From: Candidatus Nomurabacteria bacterium
Lineage (GTDB): Bacteria > Patescibacteriota > Minisyncoccia > Phycocordibacterales > UBA9973
Length of the DNA: 6,155 bases
Assembly: GCA_003157195.1 (NCBI GenBank)
Contig: PMIU01000049.1
Location: forward strand, 2,169-8,323
Reading direction: 5' to 3'
The stretch's first letter is position 1, and every line of letters starts with the position of its first letter. The translations under genes were made by a program, and so were the position numbers. Of this stretch, positions 1 through 4,907 are shown in pieces. Under the pieces are notes generated by a model. The model was not told the DNA's origin. It saw only the letters and a list, made by a program, of their open reading frames with translations, and made no database searches.

Positions 1-1134
1 GCCATTGTGTCACGCGAGCTCGGTATCCCTTGTATCGTCGGGTCAAACAACGCTACCAAGGTGTTGAAAAATGGACAGGAAGTAACGGTGGATGCATCCG
101 GCCAGGTGGGCAATGTTTACGAAGGCATAATTCCGTTTAAAGTTCTTGAACATCACCTGGATAAAATACCAAAAGTAGATACAAAAATAATGGTGAACAT
201 TGGTTCTCCTGATGAAGCATTCAAGAATCACAATCTTCCTGTGCAGGGCGTGGGTTTGGGTAGGTTGGAATTTATTATTGCTTCGCATATACGCCTTCAT
301 CCAAATGCGCTTATTGATTACAATAATCTAAAAGAAGGAAAGCAAACTCCGGAAATTAAAAAAATACTAAAAGAAATTGACGACCTGACTTATCAATATA
401 AAGACAAGACACAATATTATGTGGACAATCTAGCCCTAGGTATCGCTAAAATCGCCGCGACGTTTTTCCCGCACCCAGTCATCATCCGCTTTTCTGATTT
501 CAAAACAAACGAATACCGCACGTTGATTGGCGGGGAGTTGTATGAGCCCCATGAAGAGAATCCAATGCTTGGCTGGCGCGGAGCTTCGCGTTACTATGAC
601 ACGAAGTTTAAAGTGGCTTTTGGTTTGGAATGCATGGCTATGAAAAAGGTGCGTGAAGATATGGGTTTCACAAATGTTGTCCCGATGATTCCGTTTTGTC
701 GAACGCCCGAGGAAGGCAAGCAGGTAATTGATGTAATGAAAGAACACGGGCTGGATAGAGCAAATGACAAAAGCTTGAAAGTTTATGTGATGTGCGAGAT
801 TCCTTCAAATATTCTCTTGGCAGATGAATTTCTTGAAATTTTTGACGGTATGTCTATCGGGTCCAACGACCTGACTCAGTTGACCTTGGGACTAGATCGG
901 GATTCCGGTATTGTCACGCATATTGCGAATGAAAATAATCCCGCGGTGAAAAAGCTCATAGCCGAAATTATCCACAAGTGCAAAGAGAAAAATAAATACA
1001 TAGGCATCTGTGGCCAAGCACCGTCTGACTATCCAGATTTTGCCAAATTCCTAGTATCCGAGGGCATAGAAAGTATGTCGCTCAACCCGGACACGGTCAT
1101 AAAGATTATTATGGCACTGGCCAATAAACAATAA
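1..1134 (+). CDS. ppsA: Phosphoenolpyruvate synthase (pyruvate, water dikinase), C-terminal part
   Basis: The reading frame is open to the left edge, so this is the last 377 residues of a protein that is about 790 residues in E. coli. The enzyme makes PEP from pyruvate and ATP, releasing AMP and phosphate, and feeds gluconeogenesis in the cytoplasm. The window opens in the swivelling phosphohistidine domain (AIVSRELGIPCIVG); by family comparison the catalytic His should lie about two residues before the first codon. The C-terminal PEP/pyruvate-binding barrel follows: GGELYEPHEENPMLGWRG with Arg at window residue 193, CEIPSNILLADEF, SIGSNDLTQLTLGLDRDSG, and GICGQAPSD with the probable catalytic Cys at window residue 337. 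It ends in SLNPDTV, as PpsA does. The motifs favour PpsA over pyruvate phosphate dikinase or PTS enzyme I. The next gene starts 8 bases after the stop, so they may share a transcript. Confidence 0.96.
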   Translation, partial: AIVSRELGIPCIVGSNNATKVLKNGQEVTVDASGQVGNVYEGIIPFKVLEHHLDKIPKVDTKIMVNIGSPDEAFKNHNLPVQGVGLGRLEFIIASHIRLHPNALIDYNNLKEGKQTPEIKKILKEIDDLTYQYKDKTQYYVDNLALGIAKIAATFFPHPVIIRFSDFKTNEYRTLIGGELYEPHEENPMLGWRGASRYYDTKFKVAFGLECMAMKKVREDMGFTNVVPMIPFCRTPEEGKQVIDVMKEHGLDRANDKSLKVYVMCEIPSNILLADEFLEIFDGMSIGSNDLTQLTLGLDRDSGIVTHIANENNPAVKKLIAEIIHKCKEKNKYIGICGQAPSDYPDFAKFLVSEGIESMSLNPDTVIKIIMALANKQ

Positions 1135-1142
1135 AAAATATT

Positions 1143-2105
1143 ATGCGGGAGCAAATAGGAAACACTAATGAAAAACCAAGAATACCGCTTAAAGGTTGGC
1201 GGAAACTTCTCGTGGCAGGCTTGAGTTTGGGTGCTTCACTCGGTTCTGCTCAAGAAGCTCGTCCTCATCCGGAAATTAATAAAAATAATCCGCAAAGACA
1301 GTATCTTGCGAGCAGGGATGCTTATTTAAAAAAAGTTGCGACAGAAAACCCGAAAGGTCTTGATCCAAAAGTAGCCAAAATGGTAGAAATAGACCTGGCG
1401 CGCATACCGAAAGAGGCCATAGATGCATTTGAAAAATACGACGAACAGCAAGATTGGCTGGCTGGAGTTGTGCATTCTCAAGCTTATAAAGATAAAGCGA
1501 GAAACAAAGAAGGATTGTCGGAAAATGAGGTAGAACGAAGAAAAACGTCTGTTCTCAAGGATAGAATAAAGTTAAATGATCAATTTTATCCTCTTGCAAA
1601 AGAAGAGGATATGGGATTTTTTAATCAAGAAAACGGATATATTACGGCAAGGTTTGGAAAAACGTCAAAGGCAATGGAAATACGAAAAGGAAGAAAAAGA
1701 TATCAAGATGGAAATACTGCCGTGCATGAATCAGGGCATAGTTTAACATACGGGAATAATTTACTTTCAGATAGAGCCAAGACTCTATATAAAAATGCCC
1801 TTCGTCCATATAAGAGTAATGATCCAAGCTTCAATTCTTTCAATACATATATTTCATCTCCCTCAGAGCTCGATGCCCGCAGACTTTCTTTTGAATTTGA
1901 TCTTGAAAAGAAAGGCGTATGGAAATACGGAGAAATATTTACCCAAGAACATTTAAAAAAAGCGCTGGAATTGGATGCGGCGGGAGAATTAGATTCGAAT
2001 TCTAGCGAATTTCTTAGATTTTTGGAACATAAAAAAATTCCTGAAATTATAAACACAATTGCAAGTAATAGAGAAATGCCAAGTAGCGCAGAAACAAAAG
2101 CATAA
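1143..2105 (+). CDS. Exported HExxH zinc metallopeptidase-like protein, family not recognised
   Basis: This 320-residue protein begins with a basic stretch ending in GWRKLL, then a small hydrophobic core (VAGLSLGASLG) and a likely signal-peptidase site near SA|QEA at residue 36, so export is predicted. The next 150 residues are charged and mostly helical. The key motif is HESGH at residues 195-199: two Zn-binding His and a catalytic Glu in the HExxH pattern of zincin peptidases. SELDARRLSFE at 241-251 lies about 43 residues downstream, and Glu242 could be the third zinc ligand, as in gluzincins and ImmA/IrrE-like proteins. These roles are inferred from motif spacing. The C-terminal tail is polar. 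The ATG chosen is the first in frame after the ppsA stop, 8 bases away; no Shine-Dalgarno sequence precedes it. The substrate is unknown; cell-wall or envelope proteins are possible given export. The 3' end abuts a convergent tRNA gene. Confidence 0.8.
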   Translation: MREQIGNTNEKPRIPLKGWRKLLVAGLSLGASLGSAQEARPHPEINKNNPQRQYLASRDAYLKKVATENPKGLDPKVAKMVEIDLARIPKEAIDAFEKYDEQQDWLAGVVHSQAYKDKARNKEGLSENEVERRKTSVLKDRIKLNDQFYPLAKEEDMGFFNQENGYITARFGKTSKAMEIRKGRKRYQDGNTAVHESGHSLTYGNNLLSDRAKTLYKNALRPYKSNDPSFNSFNTYISSPSELDARRLSFEFDLEKKGVWKYGEIFTQEHLKKALELDAAGELDSNSSEFLRFLEHKKIPEIINTIASNREMPSSAETKA

Positions 2106-2107
2106 TG

Positions 2108-2178
2108 TGCGGCCGGCGAGAATCGAACTCGCGCCCGATGCTTGGGAAGCACCAGTTCTACCACTAAACTACGACCGC
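2108..2178 (-). tRNA. tRNA-Gly(CCC)
   Basis: The minus strand folds into a full 71-nt cloverleaf. The 7-bp acceptor stem is GCGGTCG with CGGCCGC (one G-U pair), the D arm is GTTT-AGTGGTA-GAAC, the anticodon stem is GGTGC/GCATC, the T stem is GCGAG/CTCGC, and the T loop is a normal TTCGATT. The anticodon loop TTCCCAA gives CCC, reading GGG glycine codons. The discriminator base is A and CCA is not encoded. The 3' end is 2 bases from the stop of the convergent metallopeptidase gene. The 5' end is 4 bases from the outer hairpin of the transposase element. Confidence 0.95.
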
Positions 2179-2182
2179 AATA

Positions 2183-2205
2183 TGTTCAACACTCGGTGTC
2201 GAACA
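2183..2205. repeat. Left hairpin of the RAYT element (REP-like)
   Basis: Two 10-nt arms, TGTTCAACAC and GTGTCGAACA, pair around a TCG loop with one A/C mismatch. The hairpin sits between the transposase stop codon (2 bases away) and the tRNA-Gly 5' end (4 bases away). It is 18/23 identical to the hairpin at 2663-2685, in the same orientation. Confidence 0.85.
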
Positions 2206-2207
2206 AT

Positions 2208-2672
2208 CTAATCTTCCAGCAATTTTGCCGGGCTTGTCTTTACGAATTCGTCATATTCGTCTTTGTTTTCAAATTGCCCGTTGATTATATCAAAAACAAG
2301 CAATTCCTCAAATCTATTTTTACTTATTAAATCCTGATAACTTGACCAAGGATAATCACTTTCTTTATTCTTCCATTCTTTTAGTTCTCTAGGATTTCTG
2401 TGAACATAAGTGGACAGATACAAAAGTTGTTTATTGTTACTTACGTGTACTGCTTTATATGGTCCCTGAAAAAGATGTCCTGATTTATGATATTTTGTAT
2501 TGTAATATTTGGTGTAACTATTTAATACTCTTTGCATATATCTAGCTGTGCCATTTTCTTCAACCTCTTTCATAATTAAGTGAAAATGGTTTGGCATTAA
2601 ACAAAAAGAGGTAAGTTCCACGAATTTAGCCTTAACTATCTTTTGTTGAGTTTCTTTATTAATGTCAAACAC
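2208..2672 (-). CDS. REP-associated tyrosine transposase (Y1_Tnp/RAYT), N-terminally truncated
   Basis: The 154-residue product matches the Y1 (HUH) transposase superfamily, enzymes that cut and rejoin single-stranded DNA at hairpins. The HUH metal-binding motif is MPNHFHLIM (His29, His31). The probable nucleophile is Tyr53 in the helix NSYTKYYN, followed by the typical SGHLFQGPYKAVHV and STYVHRNPREL segments. Family members usually have about 60 further N-terminal residues with a first strand like YHVxNRG before the HUH motif; here only 28 residues precede it. The start used is a GTG inside the right-hand hairpin. The frame extends a further 8 codons upstream to a TAG at 2697-2699, encoding VKHR from the hairpin, but contains no better start. 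The missing first strand suggests an internal deletion and a possibly inactive protein. It could be supplied in trans by a full copy elsewhere. Confidence 0.88.
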   Translation of the reverse strand: MFDINKETQQKIVKAKFVELTSFCLMPNHFHLIMKEVEENGTARYMQRVLNSYTKYYNTKYHKSGHLFQGPYKAVHVSNNKQLLYLSTYVHRNPRELKEWKNKESDYPWSSYQDLISKNRFEELLVFDIINGQFENKDEYDEFVKTSPAKLLED

Positions 2673-2685
2673 TCGGTGTTTGACA
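2663..2685. repeat. Right hairpin of the RAYT element (REP-like)
   Basis: A perfect 10-bp palindrome, TGTCAAACAC and GTGTTTGACA, surrounds a TCG loop. Compared with the left hairpin, two stem pairs have changed on both sides (T-A to C-G and C-G to A-T), so the fold is kept while the sequence drifts. The transposase start codon lies within it. It contains TTGACA (2680-2685), but that is 27 bases from the next -10 box, too far to act as its -35. Confidence 0.88.
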
Positions 2686-2709
2686 CTTGTGGAAAACTAG
2701 GGTGAGGTG

Positions 2710-2718
2710 TGATAAAAT
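2710..2718 (+). promoter_or_regulatory. Extended -10 promoter, predicted leaderless start at 2725
   Basis: TGATAAAAT fits the extended -10 pattern TGnTAnnnT. No good -35 box is spaced 16-18 bases upstream, which is normal for extended -10 promoters. Only six bases separate the box from ATG 2725, so the expected transcription start coincides with the A of the start codon. Confidence 0.6.
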
Positions 2719-2724
2719 AGGTCT

Positions 2725-2832
2725 ATGCTAAAAGATGAACCGCCAAAAGCAGATAATACGCAAGCTGATAAAGATGCTAGATTTGCGAGGTTGATACAAG
2801 CCCAGAGAGAGAGAGACAATTATCAGACATAA
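2725..2832 (+). CDS. Small hydrophilic protein, 35 aa; possible 5' half of a split gene
   Basis: The predicted product begins MLKDEPPKADNTQADKDARF and continues into a charged helical stretch, ending at a TAA that overlaps the next ATG (TAATG). It is not recognised. Support comes from the strong extended -10 box six bases before ATG and from the coupled overlap with the next ORF. Near its 3' end lies a 13-nt AG repeat. Losing one AG unit would put this frame directly into the downstream ORF and give one 116-residue protein. It may therefore be a real short leader peptide gene, or the first part of a frameshifted or phase-variable gene. Confidence 0.5.
   Translation: MLKDEPPKADNTQADKDARFARLIQAQRERDNYQT
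2804..2816 (+). repeat. (AG)6A dinucleotide repeat within coding sequence
   Basis: AGAGAGAGAGAGA is a short simple-sequence tract near the end of the 35-codon ORF. A change of one unit shifts the frame by two bases, and a loss of one unit joins the two small ORFs here. Six units is short for known phase-variable tracts but long enough to slip occasionally or to attract a sequencing error. Confidence 0.85.
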
Positions 2833-3077
2833 TGGGGAAATTAGGTCCCATAAGTAGTCAAAAAATCTCTATGCCTGATTTAAACAACATTTTAGGAAGT
2901 TTATTGTCACTTGATCCTTTTGGTAATAATTTAGAATTAAAAACAGAGTGTAGAGAAGTTTTGTCTTTAGTTGAAAGTAGAGATGTTAATCAGACTGGAA
3001 GGTATATGTCTTTAATAGGGAAACTTTATGGTTTTTTGGGCAAAAATGGAATTCTTCCATCACAAAAGTTACCATAA
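2832..3077 (+). CDS. Hypothetical protein, 81 aa; possible 3' half of a split gene
   Basis: The protein begins MGKLGPISSQK and is mostly polar with mixed helix propensity. It has no signal peptide, membrane segment or recognised motif, and one cysteine. Its ATG shares a base with the preceding TAA stop, suggesting translational coupling. There is no Shine-Dalgarno sequence in front, which argues against independent initiation unless coupling works. Fusing it in frame to the upstream ORF by removing one AG unit gives a smooth helical junction, RLIQAQRERQLSDIMGK, which reads like one natural protein. I cannot assign a function. Confidence 0.55.
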   Translation: MGKLGPISSQKISMPDLNNILGSLLSLDPFGNNLELKTECREVLSLVESRDVNQTGRYMSLIGKLYGFLGKNGILPSQKLP

Positions 3078-3096
3078 TTTTGTTTTAATATTTCTA

Positions 3097-3105
3097 TGCT
3101 ATACT
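3097..3105 (+). promoter_or_regulatory. Extended -10 promoter for the glutaredoxin gene
   Basis: TGCTATACT matches TGnTATAAT closely. Only a weak T-rich -35 region precedes it. The expected start near 3112 gives a leader of about 28 bases, with no Shine-Dalgarno sequence before ATG 3140. Confidence 0.6.
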
Positions 3106-3139
3106 TCTAGTCTATTACCAGTTAATTTTTTAAAATCAA

Positions 3140-3373
3140 ATGCAAAACGTAACAATTTATTCAACACCTAGTTGCCATTTCTGCCACTTGGCCAAAGATT
3201 ATTTCAAGGAAAACAATATTGCTTACACGGAATACAACGTCGCTAGTGATTTAGAAAAAAGAAAGGAAATGCTGGAGAAAAGCGGGCAAATGGGCGTGCC
3301 AGTTATTATTATTGGCGATGAGCTTACTGTTGGCTTTGATAAGCCTAAAATAGCCAAAATGCTTGGACTTTAA
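3140..3373 (+). CDS. Glutaredoxin-family thiol redox protein
   Basis: At 77 residues this is a complete single-domain glutaredoxin/NrdH-like protein of the cytoplasm, used to reduce disulfides in partners such as ribonucleotide reductase. The first strand VTIYSTPSC leads into the CHFC active site (Cys12 and Cys15). The thioredoxin-fold cis-proline is Pro54 in GVPVIIIGDE, followed by VGFDKPKIAKML, the usual helix that closes the fold. The CxxC centre is dithiol. CHFC is not the CPYC of classical glutaredoxins, nor the usual CVQC/CMQC of NrdH, so the partner cannot be fixed from sequence. It has its own predicted promoter and is followed after 28 bases by tRNA-Arg, which appears to have another. 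Confidence 0.92.
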   Translation: MQNVTIYSTPSCHFCHLAKDYFKENNIAYTEYNVASDLEKRKEMLEKSGQMGVPVIIIGDELTVGFDKPKIAKMLGL

Positions 3374-3381
3374 AGGATTAT

Positions 3382-3390
3382 TGATATATC
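3382..3390 (+). promoter_or_regulatory. Possible extended -10 promoter for tRNA-Arg
   Basis: TGATATATC fits the extended -10 pattern, with a weak TTGGAC at 3363-3368 sixteen bases upstream. The predicted start near 3397 would leave about five leader bases before the mature tRNA 5' end, a normal distance. Confidence 0.42.
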
Positions 3391-3401
3391 ATTGACCTAT
3401 T

Positions 3402-3473
3402 GCCCTCGTAGTTCAATGGATAGAACAGTTCCGTCCTAAGGAATAGATGCACGTTCGATTCGTACCGAGGGCA
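3402..3473 (+). tRNA. tRNA-Arg(CCU)
   Basis: A 72-nt cloverleaf has acceptor GCCCTCG/CGAGGGC, D arm GTTC-AATGGATA-GAAC, anticodon stem GTTCC/GGAAT and loop GTCCTAA. The anticodon CCT reads AGG arginine codons. The T loop is a normal TTCGATT. Oddities are a C-A mismatch at the second pair of the T stem (GCACG/CGTAC) and G rather than a pyrimidine at position 32. The discriminator is A and CCA is not encoded. The next start codon is only 10 bases after the tRNA. Confidence 0.95.
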
Positions 3474-3483
3474 CAAACATAAT

Positions 3484-4032
3484 ATGAAAATAAATTCCCC
3501 CCTAGAGATTAAAGAAAATTTCCCCATTAAAACTGTTAAAATGCATGTTTTAGTTCATCCAGGGTATATGGAAGATGTAATGAGTAGAGATCCAGAAAAT
3601 GTGGTAATAGGGGAAGATTTATTTAAAAAATACAAAATACTTGCTCAAGGTTTACCTAGTAATGAAATTCTGATTGTTTTAATACACAACAACCCCAAAA
3701 GGTTTTCTAAAGACTATAGAGAAGGCAAGAAATATGTAAAAAATATTAAAACAATACAAGAAGCGCTTCCAAAAAACAAACAAGTAATTATCTTAACAAG
3801 TCTTACTGTACCTTTTAGTGGGGCTGATAAGAAAGATGACAATGAAGCACTTGATAAAATAAAATTAATAGCTCAAAATCGTGGTTATGAAATTAACCCT
3901 GAAACAATAGTAGAAATTTTTGGCGAGACTCAAGGTGAGTGTGTTCAGGAAGCGTTTCTTGGAATTACAAACGCAGATTTTTTTAATCAAGGGAATATCC
4001 ATATTGTTAAAGAATTAACTGATAAAGCCTAA
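3484..4032 (+). CDS. Hypothetical cytoplasmic protein, 182 aa
   Basis: I do not recognise this protein. It has no signal peptide or membrane segment. Its pattern alternates hydrophobic strands and charged helices: KMHVLVHPGYMEDV (19-32), EILIVLIHNNP (61-71), KQVIILTSLTVPF (100-112), then ETIVEIFGETQGECVQEAFLG (140-160) and IHIVKEL near the end. This suggests a Rossmann-like alpha/beta fold; the motifs are not diagnostic of an enzyme. HPGYMEDV and GETQGECV are the most distinctive short segments for searching. The ATG at 3484 has no Shine-Dalgarno sequence and lies 10 bases after tRNA-Arg, so the mRNA is probably cut out of a tRNA-mRNA precursor and starts almost at the start codon. Base composition is AT-rich like its neighbours. 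Confidence 0.85.
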   Translation: MKINSPLEIKENFPIKTVKMHVLVHPGYMEDVMSRDPENVVIGEDLFKKYKILAQGLPSNEILIVLIHNNPKRFSKDYREGKKYVKNIKTIQEALPKNKQVIILTSLTVPFSGADKKDDNEALDKIKLIAQNRGYEINPETIVEIFGETQGECVQEAFLGITNADFFNQGNIHIVKELTDKA

Positions 4033-4055
4033 CCCTTTTATTTTCTAAAATATTA

Positions 4056-4064
4056 TGCTAAATT
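4056..4064 (+). promoter_or_regulatory. Extended -10 promoter, predicted leaderless start at 4071
   Basis: TGCTAAATT fits TGnTAnnnT. Six bases (ATATAT) follow before ATG 4071, the same spacing as the promoter before 2725. Transcription would begin at or next to the start codon. No clear -35 box. Confidence 0.55.
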
Positions 4065-4070
4065 ATATAT

Positions 4071-4307
4071 ATGCCCCCTAGTGAAAAAGAGCTTTTGGAA
4101 AAAAGTGTTATTCTGGCCGAAGACAACAACAAGATACTGCGATCAATGAGGAACTCAATGCGCTGGGGTCGGATTATGACTGTGGTATATTGGGTATTGA
4201 TTATCGGCATTTCCGTAGGCGCATTTTATTTTCTTCAGCCGTATGTAGACCAAGTAGTTAAAACTTATGGGAGTTTTAGTAATTTTATTAGGAATTTTGG
4301 AAAGTAG
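4071..4307 (+). CDS. Small single-pass membrane protein, 78 aa
   Basis: The N-terminal 30 residues are polar and helical (SEKELLEKSVILAEDNNKIL), with Arg-rich RSMRNSMRWGR at 24-34 before the membrane. One transmembrane helix spans about residues 35-57 (MTVVYWVLIIGISVGAFYF). A short tail QPYVDQVVKTYG and SNFIRNFGK follows. The positive-inside rule places the N-terminus in the cytoplasm. Function is unknown; proteins with this layout are, to my recollection, common in Parcubacteria genomes. It could be a membrane anchor or a coiled-coil partner. tRNA-Phe begins 6 bases after its stop, so the two are most likely co-transcribed and separated by tRNA processing. Confidence 0.85.
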   Translation: MPPSEKELLEKSVILAEDNNKILRSMRNSMRWGRIMTVVYWVLIIGISVGAFYFLQPYVDQVVKTYGSFSNFIRNFGK

Positions 4308-4313
4308 GAATAT

Positions 4314-4385
4314 GCCTGAGTAGCTCAGTAGTAGAGCGTTCCCCTGAAGAGGGACAGGTCGGGTGTGCGATTCACCCCTCAGGCA
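4314..4385 (+). tRNA. tRNA-Phe(GAA) with altered elbow bases
   Basis: A 72-nt cloverleaf has acceptor GCCTGAG/CTCAGGC, D arm GCTC-AGTAGTA-GAGC, anticodon stem TTCCC/GGGAC and loop CTGAAGA. The anticodon GAA is for phenylalanine, and position 37 is G. The T stem is GGGTG/CACCC. The T loop is TGCGATT rather than TTCGATT, and the D loop has AG where GG is normal, so both partners of the 18-55 elbow contact differ. The first anticodon-stem pair is a T-C mismatch. The discriminator is A, with no CCA encoded. It may still be functional; a damaged copy is the alternative. Confidence 0.92.
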
Positions 4386-4387
4386 CA

Positions 4388-4400
4388 AAAACGAAGTTTT
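4388..4400. terminator. Weak AT hairpin between tRNA-Phe and hsp20
   Basis: AAAAC-GAA-GTTTT is a 5-bp stem with a three-base loop directly after tRNA-Phe, and it overlaps the hsp20 stop codon. It ends in four T and is preceded by A bases, so it could act weakly in both directions between the convergent units. The stem is mostly A-T and the call is tentative. Confidence 0.25.
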
Positions 4401-4875
4401 AAATTGATTTCACTCGGACGTTATTTTTTTTATCCTTGTCTACCTTTTTGATTTTCACTATGAGCAGGCCGTGTTTCTCGGTCGCTTCTACTTCTTCCGG
4501 CTCTACTTCGGCGGGGAGCGATATGGTGCGGGAAAATTTTCCCCAATAAAGTTCTTTTGTAAAATAATTATCTTCATCAATATTTCTGGATTCCTCACGT
4601 TCTCCGCGTATGCTTATTACGTCTCGGGAAATTGAAAGTTCCAAATCTTCCGGCTTTACTCCGGCAACCATTGTCTCTATGATGATATCAGTCGGAGTTT
4701 GGTATACATCAACCGATAATTCTGCCTCTTCATTTTCTTCCTCAATCCAATTGCTGTCCGGTTTGTCTCCTTTGACTCCTTTTATTAAACGTGTTTCTTT
4801 GGATTGCAATTCTTCTTCCTCTATGTCTCTACTACCTGTTAATCTTTCAAAAAAACTTCTTTTTTTCTTTTCCAT
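4399..4875 (-). CDS. Small heat-shock protein, Hsp20/alpha-crystallin family
   Basis: This 158-residue ATP-independent holdase binds unfolding cytoplasmic proteins as large oligomers. The N-terminal arm is highly charged (EKKKRSFFERL, then an acidic EEEELQ stretch) and includes the tryptophan at residue 43. The alpha-crystallin domain runs from about 52 to 144, from LSVDVYQTPTDIIIETMVAG, through ISIRGEREE and YWGKFSRTISLPAEV, to the conserved G-x-L segment HGLLIVKIKK (135-144). The tail has a VRV triad at 153-155 in the place of the usual IxI oligomer-contact motif. The ATG at 4873-4875 has no Shine-Dalgarno sequence. The gene lies 32 bases after prsW on the same strand. A perfect palindrome lies 42-65 bases upstream. 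The 3' end converges on tRNA-Phe with 13 bases between. Confidence 0.95.
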   Translation of the reverse strand: MEKKKRSFFERLTGSRDIEEEELQSKETRLIKGVKGDKPDSNWIEEENEEAELSVDVYQTPTDIIIETMVAGVKPEDLELSISRDVISIRGEREESRNIDEDNYFTKELYWGKFSRTISLPAEVEPEEVEATEKHGLLIVKIKKVDKDKKNNVRVKSI

Positions 4876-4907
4876 TTGATTTAATTAGGTTGATAATCCC
4901 GGCGCTT

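Larger units (their letters stand above)
2183..2685 (-). mobile_element. RAYT/IS200-like element bounded by paired hairpins
   Basis: A 503-bp unit consists of one Y1-type transposase ORF and a 23-nt imperfect or perfect palindrome at each end. Both hairpins have the same orientation and the same core (ACACTCGGTGT), as expected for HUH single-strand transposons and REP/RAYT pairs, which use subterminal hairpins rather than terminal inverted repeats. No target-site duplication is expected or seen. The exact outer boundaries are inferred from the hairpins; cleavage sites may lie a few bases further out. The left end touches the 5' flank of tRNA-Gly and the right end lies just upstream of the promoter for the next gene. 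Confidence 0.72.

Noticed and set aside
1168..1224. ATG with an AGGA-like sequence upstream, starting an 18-codon frame inside the metallopeptidase gene start
   Set aside because: The frame closes at once and is not the one carrying the signal peptide; the AGGA is probably chance.
1703..2164. 153-codon open frame on the minus strand opposite the metallopeptidase gene, running into the tRNA
   Set aside because: It is antisense to a gene with a signal peptide and HExxH motif and overlaps tRNA-Gly; its product is Ser/Leu-rich shadow sequence without domains.
2663..2685. TTGACA in the right hairpin as the -35 box of the promoter before 2725
   Set aside because: The spacing to the -10 box is 27 bases, far beyond the 16-18 needed.
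2183..2685. The two hairpins as units of a CRISPR array
   Set aside because: There are only two copies, about 460 bases apart, with a transposase gene between them and covarying stems.
3402..3473. C-A mismatch in the tRNA-Arg T stem and G32 as signs of a pseudogene
   Set aside because: All other stems and the T and D loops are intact; single mismatches occur in working tRNAs of reduced genomes.
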